Notes under the pieces: model-generated
What the model was told of the DNA's origin: nothing
The model's database searches: none
Seen by the model: the letters and a program-made list of their open reading frames with translations, nothing else
DNA from: Acanthosoma haemorrhoidale
Lineage: Eukaryota; Arthropoda; Insecta; Hemiptera; Acanthosomatidae
NCBI GenBank assembly: GCA_930367205.1
Contig: OV884011.1
Location: 115,317,866 to 115,381,865, forward strand
Length of the DNA stretch: 64,000 nt
Direction of reading: 5' to 3'
Program-made: the position numbers and the translations under genes
Shown here: positions 23,535 through 34,559 of the stretch, piece after piece
How positions within the stretch are numbered: the stretch's first letter is position 1
Layout: each line of letters begins with the position of its first letter

Positions 23535-23745
23535 CAGTACCCTTCTTCTTCCCAAGACTTTACTCCTTCTTTTGCATGCGAGGGAGGTGACAACTATGAG
23601 GATTTGGGAGGTCTCTGGACTGTAAATACTGAAGTAATGAGCGAGTGAATGAAAATTTTAATGAACATTTAACGCAATTACTTATTGCCCAATAGCCCAA
23701 TCGGATCGTAATTTTATCAGAGAACAAACTTAGCAATGAAGTAAC
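23535..23745 (+). mobile_element. Family B LINE 3' UTR copy, plus strand
   Basis: Starts near CCCTTCTTCTTCCCAAGAC, then TGCATGCGAGGGAGGTGAC, GATTTGGGAGGTCTCTGGAC and the GAGCGAGTGAATGAAAATTT block, ending in a decayed form of the family terminus. No A tail remains. It faces the minus-strand copy beginning at 23,880. Confidence 0.75.
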
Positions 23746-23879
23746 AATCGTTAACGTCAGTAATGGCACCAGTTGTTGGCAATTTTTAGGAGGGCCTCAG
23801 GAGTGGTTCATAGTCTGTTCAAAATTAGGGTTTTGATACCTCTTCACATGTGTGATCATATGATCATCACTGTGGATGC

Positions 23880-25440
23880 AATAGGTAATTGTGATTAATG
23901 TTTTCATTCATACCATATTTACAATTTTCATTGACTCCCTCATTCATACAGTATTTACAAACAGCCTAGAGTCCTCCCAAATCCATATGGTTGTCACCTC
24001 CCACGCATGCGAAAGAAGAAGCTCTTTGGAAAGTCTTGGGAAGTCTCCCACGATCTTCCGTCAGCCGCGTCACCGGATACGAGCCAGTGGAGGCTCGCGA
24101 AGAGCGCGAGAGACTCATTCGCTCAGGACATGATTGTAGAAACTGGTCATTGCCATGACTCCCACTGTTACGCATTTATAGCAGGTCACGAGGTCATTGC
24201 CGTTTTAGTCTCCGAGGAGGATTATAGGGATGATTGATGAAGAGCAATGGCTGAGCTAGGGAATTAGGGTGGTTGGATAGGTTACTATAGAATTTCATGA
24301 ACTTGGAAGGGATGAGTTTGAGAATGCAAGGTATATTAACATCGTTATGAAGGGTTTCGTTGCAGACTTTGTTCTCAGGACTTTTGAATGAAAGGATAGG
24401 ATACTCTTAATGTTCAAAGTTTTTGTTGTCCCCCAACGCTCTATTTCGTATGTCCAGATTGGCTTAGGCATAACTTTGTAAATTAGTAATTTATTTTCTA
24501 TTGAGAAATGGGATGTCCTTTAAAGTAGTCCGAAGCGTCTGTTTAGTTCTTCTCTTTTTAGCCTCGTTCCAGGTCACCCGTTTGTCGAGATGGAAGCCTA
24601 AGTACCGTACTATCTCGAATACAGGGAGAGGAATGGAATTGAAAAAAATTAGTGGACAAGACTTACGGCAGAGGGTGAAGGTAATGTGGGAACATTTTGC
24701 TTCATTATCTTTAATCCACCATTGATTGCACTAATGCTCGATCTCATTAAGGTGTTTTTGAATGTTATGGTATGCTATACCGGGGTCTGAGTGGGATGAC
24801 AAGACTGCAGTGTCATCTCCAAATGTGGCCAAGAAGGTATTGGGGGGATCAGGTGTATAGGTTATATAGGATGGGACCCAGGACACTGCCCTGTGGAACT
24901 CCAGCTTTTATGGGATAGTAGTTAGAATATTCTAAACCACAGCGGACTTGGAAGAAGCGGTTTGAAAGGTATGGCTGTAGGATCAGGAAAAGGGTATGTG
25001 GTAAATATCTTTTGAGCTTGTAAAGCAAACCTGCGAGCCAGACCCTGTCAAAAGCTTGAGCTATGTTCAGAAAGGCAGCAGTGCAATACTGTTTGGTTTC
25101 AAGGGCTGAGGATATGTGATCAACAACGCGAAGGCCCTGTTAAGCAGTGGAATGTCGTAGACGGAAACCAAACTGGTGTGTAGGAGAAAGGTTTTTGGTT
25201 TCAACAATTGGAAGTAGATTTTTTTAGTTTTAATAGGACTTTTTCAAATATTTTTGAGAGGATAGGGAGTAGGCTAATTGGACGGTAAGATGAGGTGTCA
25301 TTGGGTGCTTTACCGAGTATGGCAAATAGGACAATAGTGGAATGTTTCCTAAGGAGAGGAAAGTGCGTAGTTTGGATATTGAAATTATAAATTTAGATTA
25401 GTAAGACTATGTCTTTAGGAGGGAGTTGTAGTATTAATAG
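23880..25440 (-). mobile_element. Family B Jockey-like LINE, longest copy (RT region)
   Basis: The minus strand covers most of the reverse transcriptase: SSYRPISLLPILSKIFEK, RVVDHISSALETKQYC, AFDRVWHAGLLYKL, AGVPQGSVLGPILYNLY (24,873-24,908) and the catalytic box FGDDTAVLSSHSDP (24,806-24,823 for FGDDTA; most Jockey elements have FADDT). Then come YLGFHLDKR and the C-terminal region, and a 3' untranslated part lacking the last 60 bases or so. The endonuclease and ORF1 are missing through 5' truncation near 25,440. Several frameshifts and stops are present. It is the best source for a family B reverse transcriptase consensus in this window. Confidence 0.85.
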
Positions 25441-27485
25441 CTAAAAAACTCTTTTGCATTAATTTGTTTGTTTCAGAGCTAGTCTACCACAAGGGCTATC
25501 GATGCCCTCCTATTGCATATATTACTCATTAGTAACACAACACAGGTAATCTTAGTGGAACATTTTTCTTAACTGTTCAATTGACTTGTACAGTTATCTT
25601 TTTACGTTTAAAAAAAAAAAACGAATGCCTGAGAGTGGATTCTGTTGACACTCGTGCCTTGTCTTGAAGCCTTACTTTCCGTTTCATCAATTACGACTGA
25701 AGAAATGATAAATTTCGTGGTATGGTTTCAGAATGGAATATTTTGTATCTATTACACGATAACTACTTAGAGATCATCTCACAGTTCACCTTTCACCCTG
25801 GATGTGTTAAAATGAATGGAATGCGTACAGATGATAGTTGTTTATATAATTCTGGGGGTTCTTTAAACTTATGCAATGGATTATAGTCAAGTCAAGAAGA
25901 GGCCGTTACGTCACTTCTTTATATATTTCAGGGTCAAGCTTTCTCTCATTTGGTATAATCGTGGTTACCCAACCGTTTTCGGCTATAAAACTGTAAGAAA
26001 CCTACGAAAAAAAATTTATGCATGAATGATATGTTAACTACTATTCTGCAGTTTTTAACGTTTTGTTTCAAATTTTTTTAGTGTTCCTAAGTTGGTTCAG
26101 ATTACGTTAAAGCAAACGAACTTTGTCAGCTTGACCAGTTCGTTGATCCATGTATACGCTATGTGTGTGCAAGTACACATATGTATATTTGAATGGATTC
26201 AGTGAAGTACAAATTTTATTGAATTCTTTATAGATATATTTTTTATTAAAAAGATAGAATGCACTTATTTCCGTTAAAAGGTAATCCGTAGTCTCCTTCA
26301 GGGTGCCATCACTGTAAAGTATATTGTAATCCTGGTGCTTTTTTTGTATCATTTAAACCCCATTATAGGACACTGCAGTTTTTTTTTCTTCCATTAGCCC
26401 AGTCATTTATTTTAAATGGGAGAAAATTTTCTAATAGAGACAGTTTGCAGGGTTTTTTTTTGTTTTCTTTAATCAAATTAAATTTCTTGGGTTTCTGCCA
26501 TATAAATACTCGTTACGTCCACGGCTTTTTGTCTTGTTTTTCGCCTCCTAAATTTTCAACGAAAAGATCAACAATTTTCGTTTGGATACCGTTTTGAAGG
26601 GGACGAAACACCCAATATTTCTTCCACTTATACTAACATGAAAATGTTTAATATTTATTTTAGTTGAAAGTTAGTTAAAAGTGTAGTGTAAGCGACAGGA
26701 ATATTTGGAATTTCTTATTGTTTTAAAATGGTGCACAAACTAACACCACACCATTACCGGCTTGGGGTTCAATTAAAAAAAATTAAAAATTATTATATTC
26801 TACTAAAATAATAACTTCTTGTCAACCTCATGTACTTACGTTATTATTATTACTGATATTGTTATTTCCAAAGTTTACTTATGTTAGAAGGAACAAACAC
26901 ATGCATGACATCCTCGTTTGTAGAACTCCTACCACTCATGGGAGTGGCTGAACCGTTACTGCCAAACGTTTTTGTTACAGGCTCCCTGTGATTATCGGTG
27001 AGTATTTCTATCGGCGAAATTGCAACTGAAATTTTTTTTACTACAACGCAGTAGAATTTTGAGCTCAATATTTTGCGTGCTCTCTATTCCATTTAGTTGA
27101 GTAGTTTAGTTACAGTAGCACCACAGTTTTTCTTCAAAGAGTGCTTCAAATGCTTTTTTCAACTCTTTCAACTCTGACCAGACAGTTGAATTTATTCAAA
27201 TTCAATTAAGTTTAAATCAAAGTCAGTACCAAATGAGAGATTGGCTTTGGTAAAACAAATATGCAACGTCTACAGGCTTCGACAGCTGAAAACTATTTTG
27301 ACATGATAGCCTGATAGTATTGAAAAAATATAACATAACGAAATAACTTTTGCCCAAAATATATTCCACTAATTATTGTATTTTTAGAGAATTCCCATTG
27401 TTCCGATTTCTTCATTGGAATATTATTAGCAAAAAAACAATAAGTTTAAGATTTAAAACAATATAAGAAATAATAGATTACCGAA
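25441..27485. other. AT-rich spacer
   Basis: No gene supported. A minus-strand open frame at 26,862-27,068 lies in a slightly GC-richer block, but I do not recognise the protein. Confidence 0.5.
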
Positions 27486-27486
27486 T

Positions 27487-27560
27487 ATAAATCGGAGAAT
27501 CGAGTCCGATCGTCTTTTCCCAGCAAACCAAGGCCAACCACTGGGCTATTACATTCCTAG
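27487..27560 (-). mobile_element. tRNA-derived SINE-like sequence
   Basis: On the minus strand TAGCCCAGTGG (A box, 27,538-27,548) is followed 30 bases later by GGACTCGATTC (B box, 27,497-27,507), close to the RNA polymerase III consensus GGTTCGANTCC and at normal tRNA spacing. The body does not look like a functional tRNA. A SINE head or a tRNA pseudogene are both possible. Confidence 0.45.
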
Positions 27561-27877
27561 AGGCTGTCCACAAATTAGTCAAACTTCATCAGCGCTATTT
27601 TTAATAAGATTTAACTAATTTAGTTCCAGAATCGAGTGCATTTTTGATCCAGGGCACAGCGATTAATATAATAATTCTGACAAATTTATTCTCAACAAAA
27701 CAACAAACATTGCACGATGATTTAAAATGTCTCTTATCAGTGAAAAAATAAAAATATTACCAATTAAATTAGTAAAATATTCTAGGTAACTAACATGTAC
27801 AGCAAGTTTTTTTATAGAAGAATATTACCATATTTTTTGACCGAGTATGTTTCCAGCATGTTCTGTTGCTAATAACT

Positions 27878-28035
27878 ATAAACCATGTGAATTTGAGAGG
27901 TTTCTGAGCTGTTTGTAAATACTGTATGAATGAGCGAGTGAATGAAAATTGTAAATGTGGTATGGATGAGAACAATTATTACAATTACTTATTGCCCAAT
28001 AAGGCTGATAGTAATTCTATCAAAAGGAGAAAGCT
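27878..28035 (+). mobile_element. Family B LINE 3' UTR fragment
   Basis: ACCATGTGAATTTGAGAGG, then GTAAATACTGTATGAATGAG, GCGAGTGAATGAAAATTGT, GTATGGATGAGAAC and GCCCAATAAGGCTGATAG. This is the last 150 bp or so of family B, without a clear A tail. Confidence 0.75.
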
Positions 28036-28970
28036 TCTACATAAAAAATAATAATAATAATTATTTTGATGGCTGTACATTTACTACATTTTCTAATACC
28101 AGTCTGGTGTCATTGCTTGGAAGCGTGGAGGGTAGCACAGATAACACGAGCAGATTGGTCTGGACTTAATGTTAACCAGAAGTATCACAAAATTAATTTT
28201 GTTAGAATTATATATTGTATTAAAGTGGTACTGATAAATCATCTCCCCTCGTATTTGCACTATTTAGATTACGTGATGATTTCTCAGCCACAGACAATAC
28301 AATATGTTCCAAAATTAGGAGGGCGGTATTTATAAATCATTTTCTCACACTATAGCTTTAGTGGCCGATTAATTTACAATTGGTACAGTCAAGAAGAAAT
28401 GGGTACTATCCAATAATAAATATTATTTTATTGAAATCTGATTTCTCTATTTTAAAATTACTAATAAAGAATTAATGTCCTAACTTTCCATTCGACAGAA
28501 TCACATCTGAACCCTTGGTACCTCCGAATTCAGGTATTGCCAAAAAACAGTATTTAGTCATAGTTTTTCAAACAAATAAATATTAATATTTACACTTTTA
28601 CTGTAAAATATAAAATAAATGTATAATTTTCTTATTATATAGTTTGCATTTTATTATTATTATTAGTAGTATTTTATAATGTATGTAAAATAGTGTATTT
28701 TAATTACATATATAAATACCAATATACCTAATGTATCTAAATATATTCAATGCAGGGAAATATATATTTATTGAATCTATGTATCGATACATTTATCTTT
28801 TTACCTACTTTTTCCTGAGATCTACACCTGTACGCTCTTGTCGAATAATTTTTTTTTTATTGGATGCTATTCAATTATTCCAACTACTAGTATTGATTAC
28901 CCTACCAAACTTTGAGCGTAAATTTCTAAAAATAAGATGCTTAATATTGTTTGGCTTCTTCTTACTGTAA
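28036..28970. other. Spacer between family B copies
   Basis: Open frames of 75-89 codons at 28,066-28,335 and 28,731-28,970 match nothing I know and have AT-driven composition. Confidence 0.4.
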
Positions 28971-29828
28971 CCGAGACAGTACGGTACTTAGGCTTCCATC
29001 TCGACAAACGACTGACCTGGAACCCTCATACGAGGCTAAAAAACAAGAACTAAACAGACACTTTGGACCACTGTAAAGACTACTTCAAATCTTAATAGAA
29101 AATAAATTACTAATCTACAAAGTTATACCTAAGCCAATCTGAACATACGGAATAGAGCTGTGGGGAACAGCAAAAAAGTCGAAGATCAAGCATATCTAGT
29201 CCTTTCAATCAAAAAAAAGTCCTGAGAACAATAGTAAATGCCCCTTATTACGTAAGCAACAGAACCCTTCATAATGATCTTAATATACCCTACATTCTTG
29301 AACTGATCCCTTCCAAGTTTATGAAATTTCATAGTAGCCTATCCATCCACCCTAATCCCGTAGTACAGTCATTCTACTGCACCACTCATCCCTATAAACC
29401 CCTCGGAGACTGAAACAGCAGTGGCCTCGTGACCAGGTATACATGCGTGACAATGGGAGTCCTGGCAATGGCCGGCCAGTTTCTCCAATCATGTTCAGAG
29501 CGTCTGTGGCTCTCACGTTCTTGGTCAGCCTCCGCTGGCTCGTATCCGGTGGCGTGGCTAACGGAGGAGTGTGGGGAACTTTCCAAGACGCCGCTTTCTC
29601 TCTCGCAAGTGAGGGTGGGTCACCACGTCATTTTTCATGACGTCATAATTGCAAAACAAGTGGTTTTGGGAGGCCTCTGGGCTGTCTGTAAATATTGTTT
29701 GAATGAGCGAGTGAATAATGAATTGTAAATATGGTATGAATGAGAGCATTTATCTCAATTACTTATTGCCTGATAAGGCAGATTGTAATTTTAGCACAAT
29801 AAAGAAGTTATACATAAAAAAAAATATT
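28971..29828 (+). mobile_element. Family B Jockey-like LINE, 5'-truncated, plus strand
   Basis: Starts CCGAGACAGTACGGTAC (RYLGFHLDKRLTW) and runs through the reverse transcriptase C-terminus (IENKLLIYKVI, LKPI.TYGIELWGT, KVLRTIVNAPYYVS) with few frameshifts. It then has the full 3' untranslated region: a 160-bp GC-rich part, the tandem GTAAATATxGTxTGAATGAG blocks, GGCAGATTGTAATTTTAGC, AATAAAG and an A tail at 29,817-29,825. It shares its 5' edge with the 19,677-20,327 copy. It is the most complete 3' end of the family in this window. Confidence 0.85.
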
Positions 29829-30025
29829 TCTTGGATTTAATCCTGTCCGAATTAATTCTAATCCAAACTTAAATTACCTAGTCATTTATCAAGGTAATCA
29901 ATGGAAGGAATTTAGTTAATAAAATTTAATTTAGAATAAGATGAGTATTATTCATATTACTGAAATTCCTAAATAAAATAGGTACAGTATATAATGCATT
30001 AAAATAATCTATAGTTACATCGACT

Positions 30026-30582
30026 TACGAGGTTTGATCAAAAAGTAATAAGAATTTTATAATCATTGTTTTTTTTTCGATTTCAATGACGTAGTGCATC
30101 ATGAGTTCCTGCCAGAAGGTAGTCAATAAAGTGTATTACTTTAAGTAATGCGCCGTTTACGTAAAACGATCCGACGGAAACGACCAGAATTGTGGCAAAA
30201 CTATTCGTGGAAATTTCATGACGTTAACGCTTCCCGCTCACACCTCACTAATTATACGTATTTTTTTAGCAACAAACAACACTGTTGTGTTACCTCAGCC
30301 ACCGTATTCGCCGGACATGGCCCCCTGCAACTTATTTTTGTTCCCGAAGTTGAATAAAACCTTGAAAAGACGGCGTTTTGACCCCATTGATGAGATGAAT
30401 GAAGAATCACTGAAGGAGCTAAGAGCTATATCAAAAAGTGAGTTTGAAAAGTGCTTCGAAGATTGGAAAAAGCGTATTATATCTGAGAGGGGTTACTTTG
30501 AAGGGGACGAAATTGCTATCGAATAAATAACAAATTTTAAGATAAACAAAAATTCTCGTTACTTTTTTTATCAAACCTCGTA
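30026..30582 (+). mobile_element. Internally deleted mariner with TIRs and TA target sites
   Basis: The left end CGAGGTTTGATCAAAAAGTA (30,028 on) and the right end (complement to 30,580) form 31-bp terminal inverted repeats with a few mismatches and one indel. A TA dinucleotide flanks each side (30,026-30,027 and 30,581-30,582), as expected for mariner. A complete mariner is about 1.3 kb; this copy is 557 bp, so over half is deleted. It is a nonautonomous, MITE-like derivative. The transposase remnant inside is listed separately. Confidence 0.9.
30077..30526 (+). pseudogene. Mariner transposase C-terminal remnant
   Basis: From FDFNDVVHHEFLPEG through RLRKTIRRKRPELW, then HTSLIIRIFLATNNTVVLPQ, PPYSPDMAPCNLFLFPKL and EFEKCFEDWKKRIISERGYF, ending before the right terminal repeat. 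The third catalytic D (YSPDMAP) is kept, the HDN of the second is damaged (HDVN), and the first is lost with the N-terminal deletion. Two stops and one frameshift occur before 30,230. The last 102 codons (30,218-30,526) are open. It cannot encode active transposase. Confidence 0.85.
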
Positions 30583-30589
30583 TATTCTA

Positions 30590-30996
30590 AATACTAAAAT
30601 GTCATTCATACATTATTTATAATTTCATCAATGTGTTCATAACAGGGTGGTACAATCTCGACCCCCCCCCCTGCGTCCTCCCGAAAACGGATGTCTTTTT
30701 TTCTCTCCCTCTGTTGTCTCAAAATGAAGTGAGAGAGCCCATCTAATCTCCCTTTTTAAAAAGTATTTCCACTTCATTCGCTCTTCTACAAGTTCATGAC
30801 TCCAACCCTTGTCCTGGCCAAAAAAAGGCGGTGTCCTCTGATCTATTTTCACTTATCTTCCTTCTTGACCAAGCGAGTGGGTGTAACTTCACTTCCTGCT
30901 TACATTAAGTATATAAATTAAATTATATTTGAAATATAAACATGTATTTATATCTATGTATTGCTATAGTTCTGTGAATTTCCGAATATTCATTAC
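30590..30996. other. Spacer between mariner and solo LTR
   Basis: GC-richer to about 30,900, with a C10 run at 30,662-30,671. The 71-codon minus-strand frame there is not recognised. Confidence 0.4.
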
Positions 30997-31655
30997 CTGC
31001 CTGTTGTGGCCACCTCTTAATTACGAATAATTAGAACTTCCCCCCTTCTTGGCCCAGAAAATATCTATCTATGTTTCCATATTTTAATAATAAAGCTTAT
31101 GAGGTCATTCAGAGAGGGGGGAGAAGCTAGTGAGAGAAACAGCCGCAGGTAGGGGAACCATCCTCACCACTGCTAGCCTGCCTATATAACCCGGCCGTCT
31201 CAGGGTGAACCGGAGCGAAACGAACAGGACCGGCACTTAGAATACTGCTCTTTACCTAATAGTGTCTCCCACGGTACAGTTTGGTTCTCTCCAGTTCACA
31301 CTTGCCTTTGGGATCCAGACGGTTTTCGCCTACCCTTAGATACCAAGTGTGAGTTCGTGGTCATTCCAAGACCACATAAGCTACCTATAAACCTACCCTG
31401 TTCCTCTTCTCCTGAACATAGTGCTTTGTCGGGACACACCGTCTAAGATCTTATGGAGTCAGATCAAACCGAATTAAGAACTGCCCCCCTCCGACTAGGC
31501 CACCCGCCAGGGTGAAAGACCATAGGTCCACCCGCTCTACCTCTTTCTAGGCGCTCGCCGGACGGTGGCTAGAGGTTGTAGCGACCCGAGCCCGGGGCGG
31601 GCGACACCTCCCTACCTTGGGAATCAACCCGTCTGTTAACTTTCCCGACACTGCC
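30997..31655. mobile_element. Solo LTR, 649 bp, with perfect 5-bp target duplication
   Basis: The element starts TGTTGTGGCCACC at 31,002 and ends TTTCCCGACA at 31,650 (TG...CA, with TGT/ACA inverted ends). CTGCC lies immediately outside both ends (30,997-31,001 and 31,651-31,655). A TATATAA box at 31,183-31,189 sits about 25-30 bp before a GC-rich tract with GAGCGAAACG, a plausible promoter and start region. There is no internal coding, so it formed by recombination between the two LTRs of one provirus-like copy. The 5-bp duplication and TGTTGTGGCC start fit BEL/Pao best, but Ty3-like is possible. Orientation was inferred as plus from the TATA box. Confidence 0.85.
31183..31189 (+). promoter_or_regulatory. 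TATA box of the solo LTR
   Basis: TATATAA followed 25-40 bp later by a GC-rich start region inside the LTR. A typical RNA polymerase II core promoter arrangement for an LTR; activity is inferred. Confidence 0.5.
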
Positions 31656-31659
31656 TAAT

Positions 31660-32440
31660 AGGATTCGGTAGTATATATATATTTTTTTACGCGAATATAA
31701 AAATTTGCGATAGTTTTTATATTGTTTATCGATAACGTGTGGTAAATGATACTTGCCCTATAATGGTACAGCGATAGTAATACTGTTTTTGATTTTTAAT
31801 TTGTACCTATGTAGTCGCCATTATCCAATAATGTTCTGAGCAATCATTCTGAAATATAGTTCTTGACACTGATGCATAAAGGCTAACATCAAAACCAAAA
31901 TCTAACAATCATAACTTTTCTAAAACTTGGATACAATAAAAAGTACTTATTGAGATGTGTTTAAAATATATGATTTTCTTTTATACCTGAAAAATAACAA
32001 ATACAGTTTTTTCTTGATTCTTAAACTAAAACTCCGTCTATTTAATAACGTTCTTATTATGAATACTCGATTTCCCATCCCTTAATTAAACGCTTTGAAT
32101 TTAGCACTATATAATAGGTTTATTTACTTATAAAAAAATGTAAGCCTTATTTTCCGAACAACAAACGACCAATACTTGCGATATTCACATGAAACCTTTT
32201 CTTATATATAGACCAGTATTTATTTACGTATAAAATAATGTTAGATTGTGCTAATAATTACCCAATGTCAAATCTCTTTTCATTTTCTTGACGCGTAATA
32301 CTAATAATGTAAATGCGTAATACGTACGCATGACATTACCGACTATATTGCTCTGTAATCAGCCATATCGTGTCAATCTAATGTTTTATTATGATCATAA
32401 CTTAGTGTTTCTTTGTTGCATATTTCTGTAAAATATAAAA
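31660..32440. other. AT-rich spacer
   Basis: No gene or clear repeat. The AT-rich sequence ends where the R1-type LINE coding begins. Confidence 0.5.
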
Positions 32441-33235
32441 TCCTTCTCCAGAACTGCAGGCAAGCAACAAAGCAGAGCTGAAACGACTCTAAGGAGGATG
32501 CAACACTTCGTGAAATAGTGAAGCTCTGGACAAGGCTCCGATCAACTCCCCCTACTGGATATCTGGGGTTTAAGTTTGGCCATAGAAAAGCTCAGAATCT
32601 GAAGGTCCCATGCAGCAATATTGAAGAATGTCTGCCTCACAACGAAGATACCTTCTAGGTATCTACAATGGATGTCTTAATCAGAGATACTTTCCTCGAT
32701 CGTGGGAGATTGTGGACCTTAAGCTTATCCCGAAGGGACTAAATCGATCTAAATCGACCTGGCATCACTGAAGAGCTATAATCCAATCAGCCTACTCAAA
32801 GACCTAGTTCGACTCATCTTTCTTCTCTTGCACCGAGTTGGGAGAAGGCAAACAACCAGAGGCAATTTAGATCATGTAAAGGAAGAAATACATCTAGGGC
32901 AATGTGGGAAATTTCTTCACTCCGAATACATTATAATCATGTCTTTGGGTATGAAGAAAGATTTGGTAGCCCTATATCATGAGGGAGCTACAGCAACTGG
33001 AAGCTCCAAGCAACCTGTACAAGCTGGTTGATAGATAGTTAGCTACCTTTGTGACAGACGGGCAATCATAAGTATATAGTGGAAGGCCCGATAGAACGGG
33101 GTTGTCCCCAAGGGTCAGTACTTGGCCTGAGTTGTCGAAATCAATCTTCAGCAGAGTTCAGGTGACCGACCCTGCAGAAAGAAAACTTTTCAGCTGAGCC
33201 CCCCCCCCCTTTCCTGGTAATTGTTGATATTCTAT
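32440..33235 (+). mobile_element. R1-type LINE reverse transcriptase, N-terminal part
   Basis: Across frameshifts the plus strand reads LGIYNGCLNQRYFPRSWEIV, DLKLIPKG, SYNPISLLKDL (the RPISLL block), TTRGNLDHVKEEIHLG, LYKLVD and VEGPIERGCPQGSVLG (the last block at 33,085-33,124). RGCPQGSVLGP is the reverse transcriptase motif preceding YADD in R1-clade LINEs. The YADD itself is not found because the element is interrupted near 33,240. A C11 run at 33,199-33,209 lies at the break. R1 elements often target rDNA, but related lineages are dispersed, and no rDNA is present here. Confidence 0.75.
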
Positions 33236-33359
33236 ACGGGGAGTTTCCCCAAGAGAACATGAAGTGGACTCACATGGTGGTCGAAGCAGGTGGTGTTAGT
33301 ATTCCAGTGCGACTGGGATTGTGGCACCGGTCAGCGCTTCGTTTGTGCTTTGATACCGT

Positions 33360-34450
33360 TTTTATTCAGAAGAAATTAAACGAAATTCCTTATATGCTAA
33401 TTACCGACTATTTACAACTATGAACTATTTATGATACTTACAATTAGCGCTTTCTCTCCTTTACCTAAATCTAACTTAATCTAGTATTTACAAACTGATC
33501 ATAACTTATTCGATTTATACAGTGGCTCTACGCCATCACGTACAATCATGCCATCTTTAGAAGCCTCCCCTAAATCACAGTTGCTCATCCTGCACTGACC
33601 CGTCCACTGAAACTCCATCCATTCTCTTATCTACGAAGATAAGAAAAGGCCCCGTAATTCCCTTCTGTATTGTCCAGCAATAATAGGTTGGACTCATCCA
33701 AGCTGTGCTTTCTTGCGATCGGAGCAACCTTGCTCTAACGGGTTCTAGAGGAGAGCACGACTAGTTCCAGTTTCACTGTGTCCTCCTCAGCCCTGCAGTG
33801 TCTCTTCAGCTCTCTTGCATTTATGCAACTTGGATCGAAACCCAACTTGTAGCTTTTGTGAACACCAGTAGTTGGGGGAGACCCATTTCACCCTTAGCCT
33901 GTCCCCCCCTGTTTTCTTCAGAGTGCTCTCTTTTGTTGTGCAAGTCCACCTGGCGTACGACACCTCATTAGACCATTCTCTGAGCTGGGTTTTCACCTCA
34001 TTGGTTCATTATTAAATCTTCTACGGAGAGTGGGAGGTGGTTCTTCTAGCATCCCCGTTTTTTACTTTATTCAGAGGCGCTGTCCCAAGAGTATGGATAC
34101 CTCAGGAGCCACCTCGAAGGAGAAGGCCTTGTAGGGCTTCATAATTCGCACCAGTGCTCTCCTGTGTATCACTTTGTGGACCTGCTCCTTAAGCCTCGAC
34201 TATGCGTGGGGAGCATATCTGATAAACCCCATTACAACGCCCTTAGTAGAGGATCTTCGAAACGGAACTTGACACCCCACATCCCTCCACTTATCCTAGC
34301 AAACCTGTTTGTGACTGCCTAGTACTCAATGTCTGGTATGAGATTTAAGTTCTTTCCCAGTATGTATTTTTCGTTTTCCTCGGTACATAACTTTAATACC
34401 CACCTTGAATCGGTGCCCACCCGTGTCCAACAACTCAACCATCTGTTTTA
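33360..34450 (-). mobile_element. R1-type LINE C-terminal fragment on the minus strand
   Basis: The minus strand gives TNRFARISGGMWGVKFRF, VVMGFIRYAPHA, RLKEQVHKVIHRRALVRIMK, PYKAFSFEVAPEVSILLGQR, then LREWSNEV, DRLRVKWVSPNYW and FRSKLHKCKRAEETLQ. This follows the C-terminal order of R1-clade reverse transcriptases (RALxRxxKAYxTxS, then the W...P..Y...FLTGHG...FK finger region), with the HxxxC finger damaged. Poly(A) is replaced by an AT-rich 3' part reaching about 33,360. It lies inside, and opposite to, the plus-strand R1-type fragments on either side. Confidence 0.65.
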
Positions 34451-34559
34451 ACATTGCTGGAGACAGGATTGAGCTGAATAATAAAATCACGTACCGAAGC
34501 ATGAATCTTGGAAAGACCCTGTGAAATACACCTCACATTAAGTACTTTCAAGACAAGAG

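Noticed and set aside
29429..29749. Open frames of 63-99 codons on both strands
   Set aside because: They lie in the GC-rich part of the family B 3' UTR; other copies do not conserve the frame.
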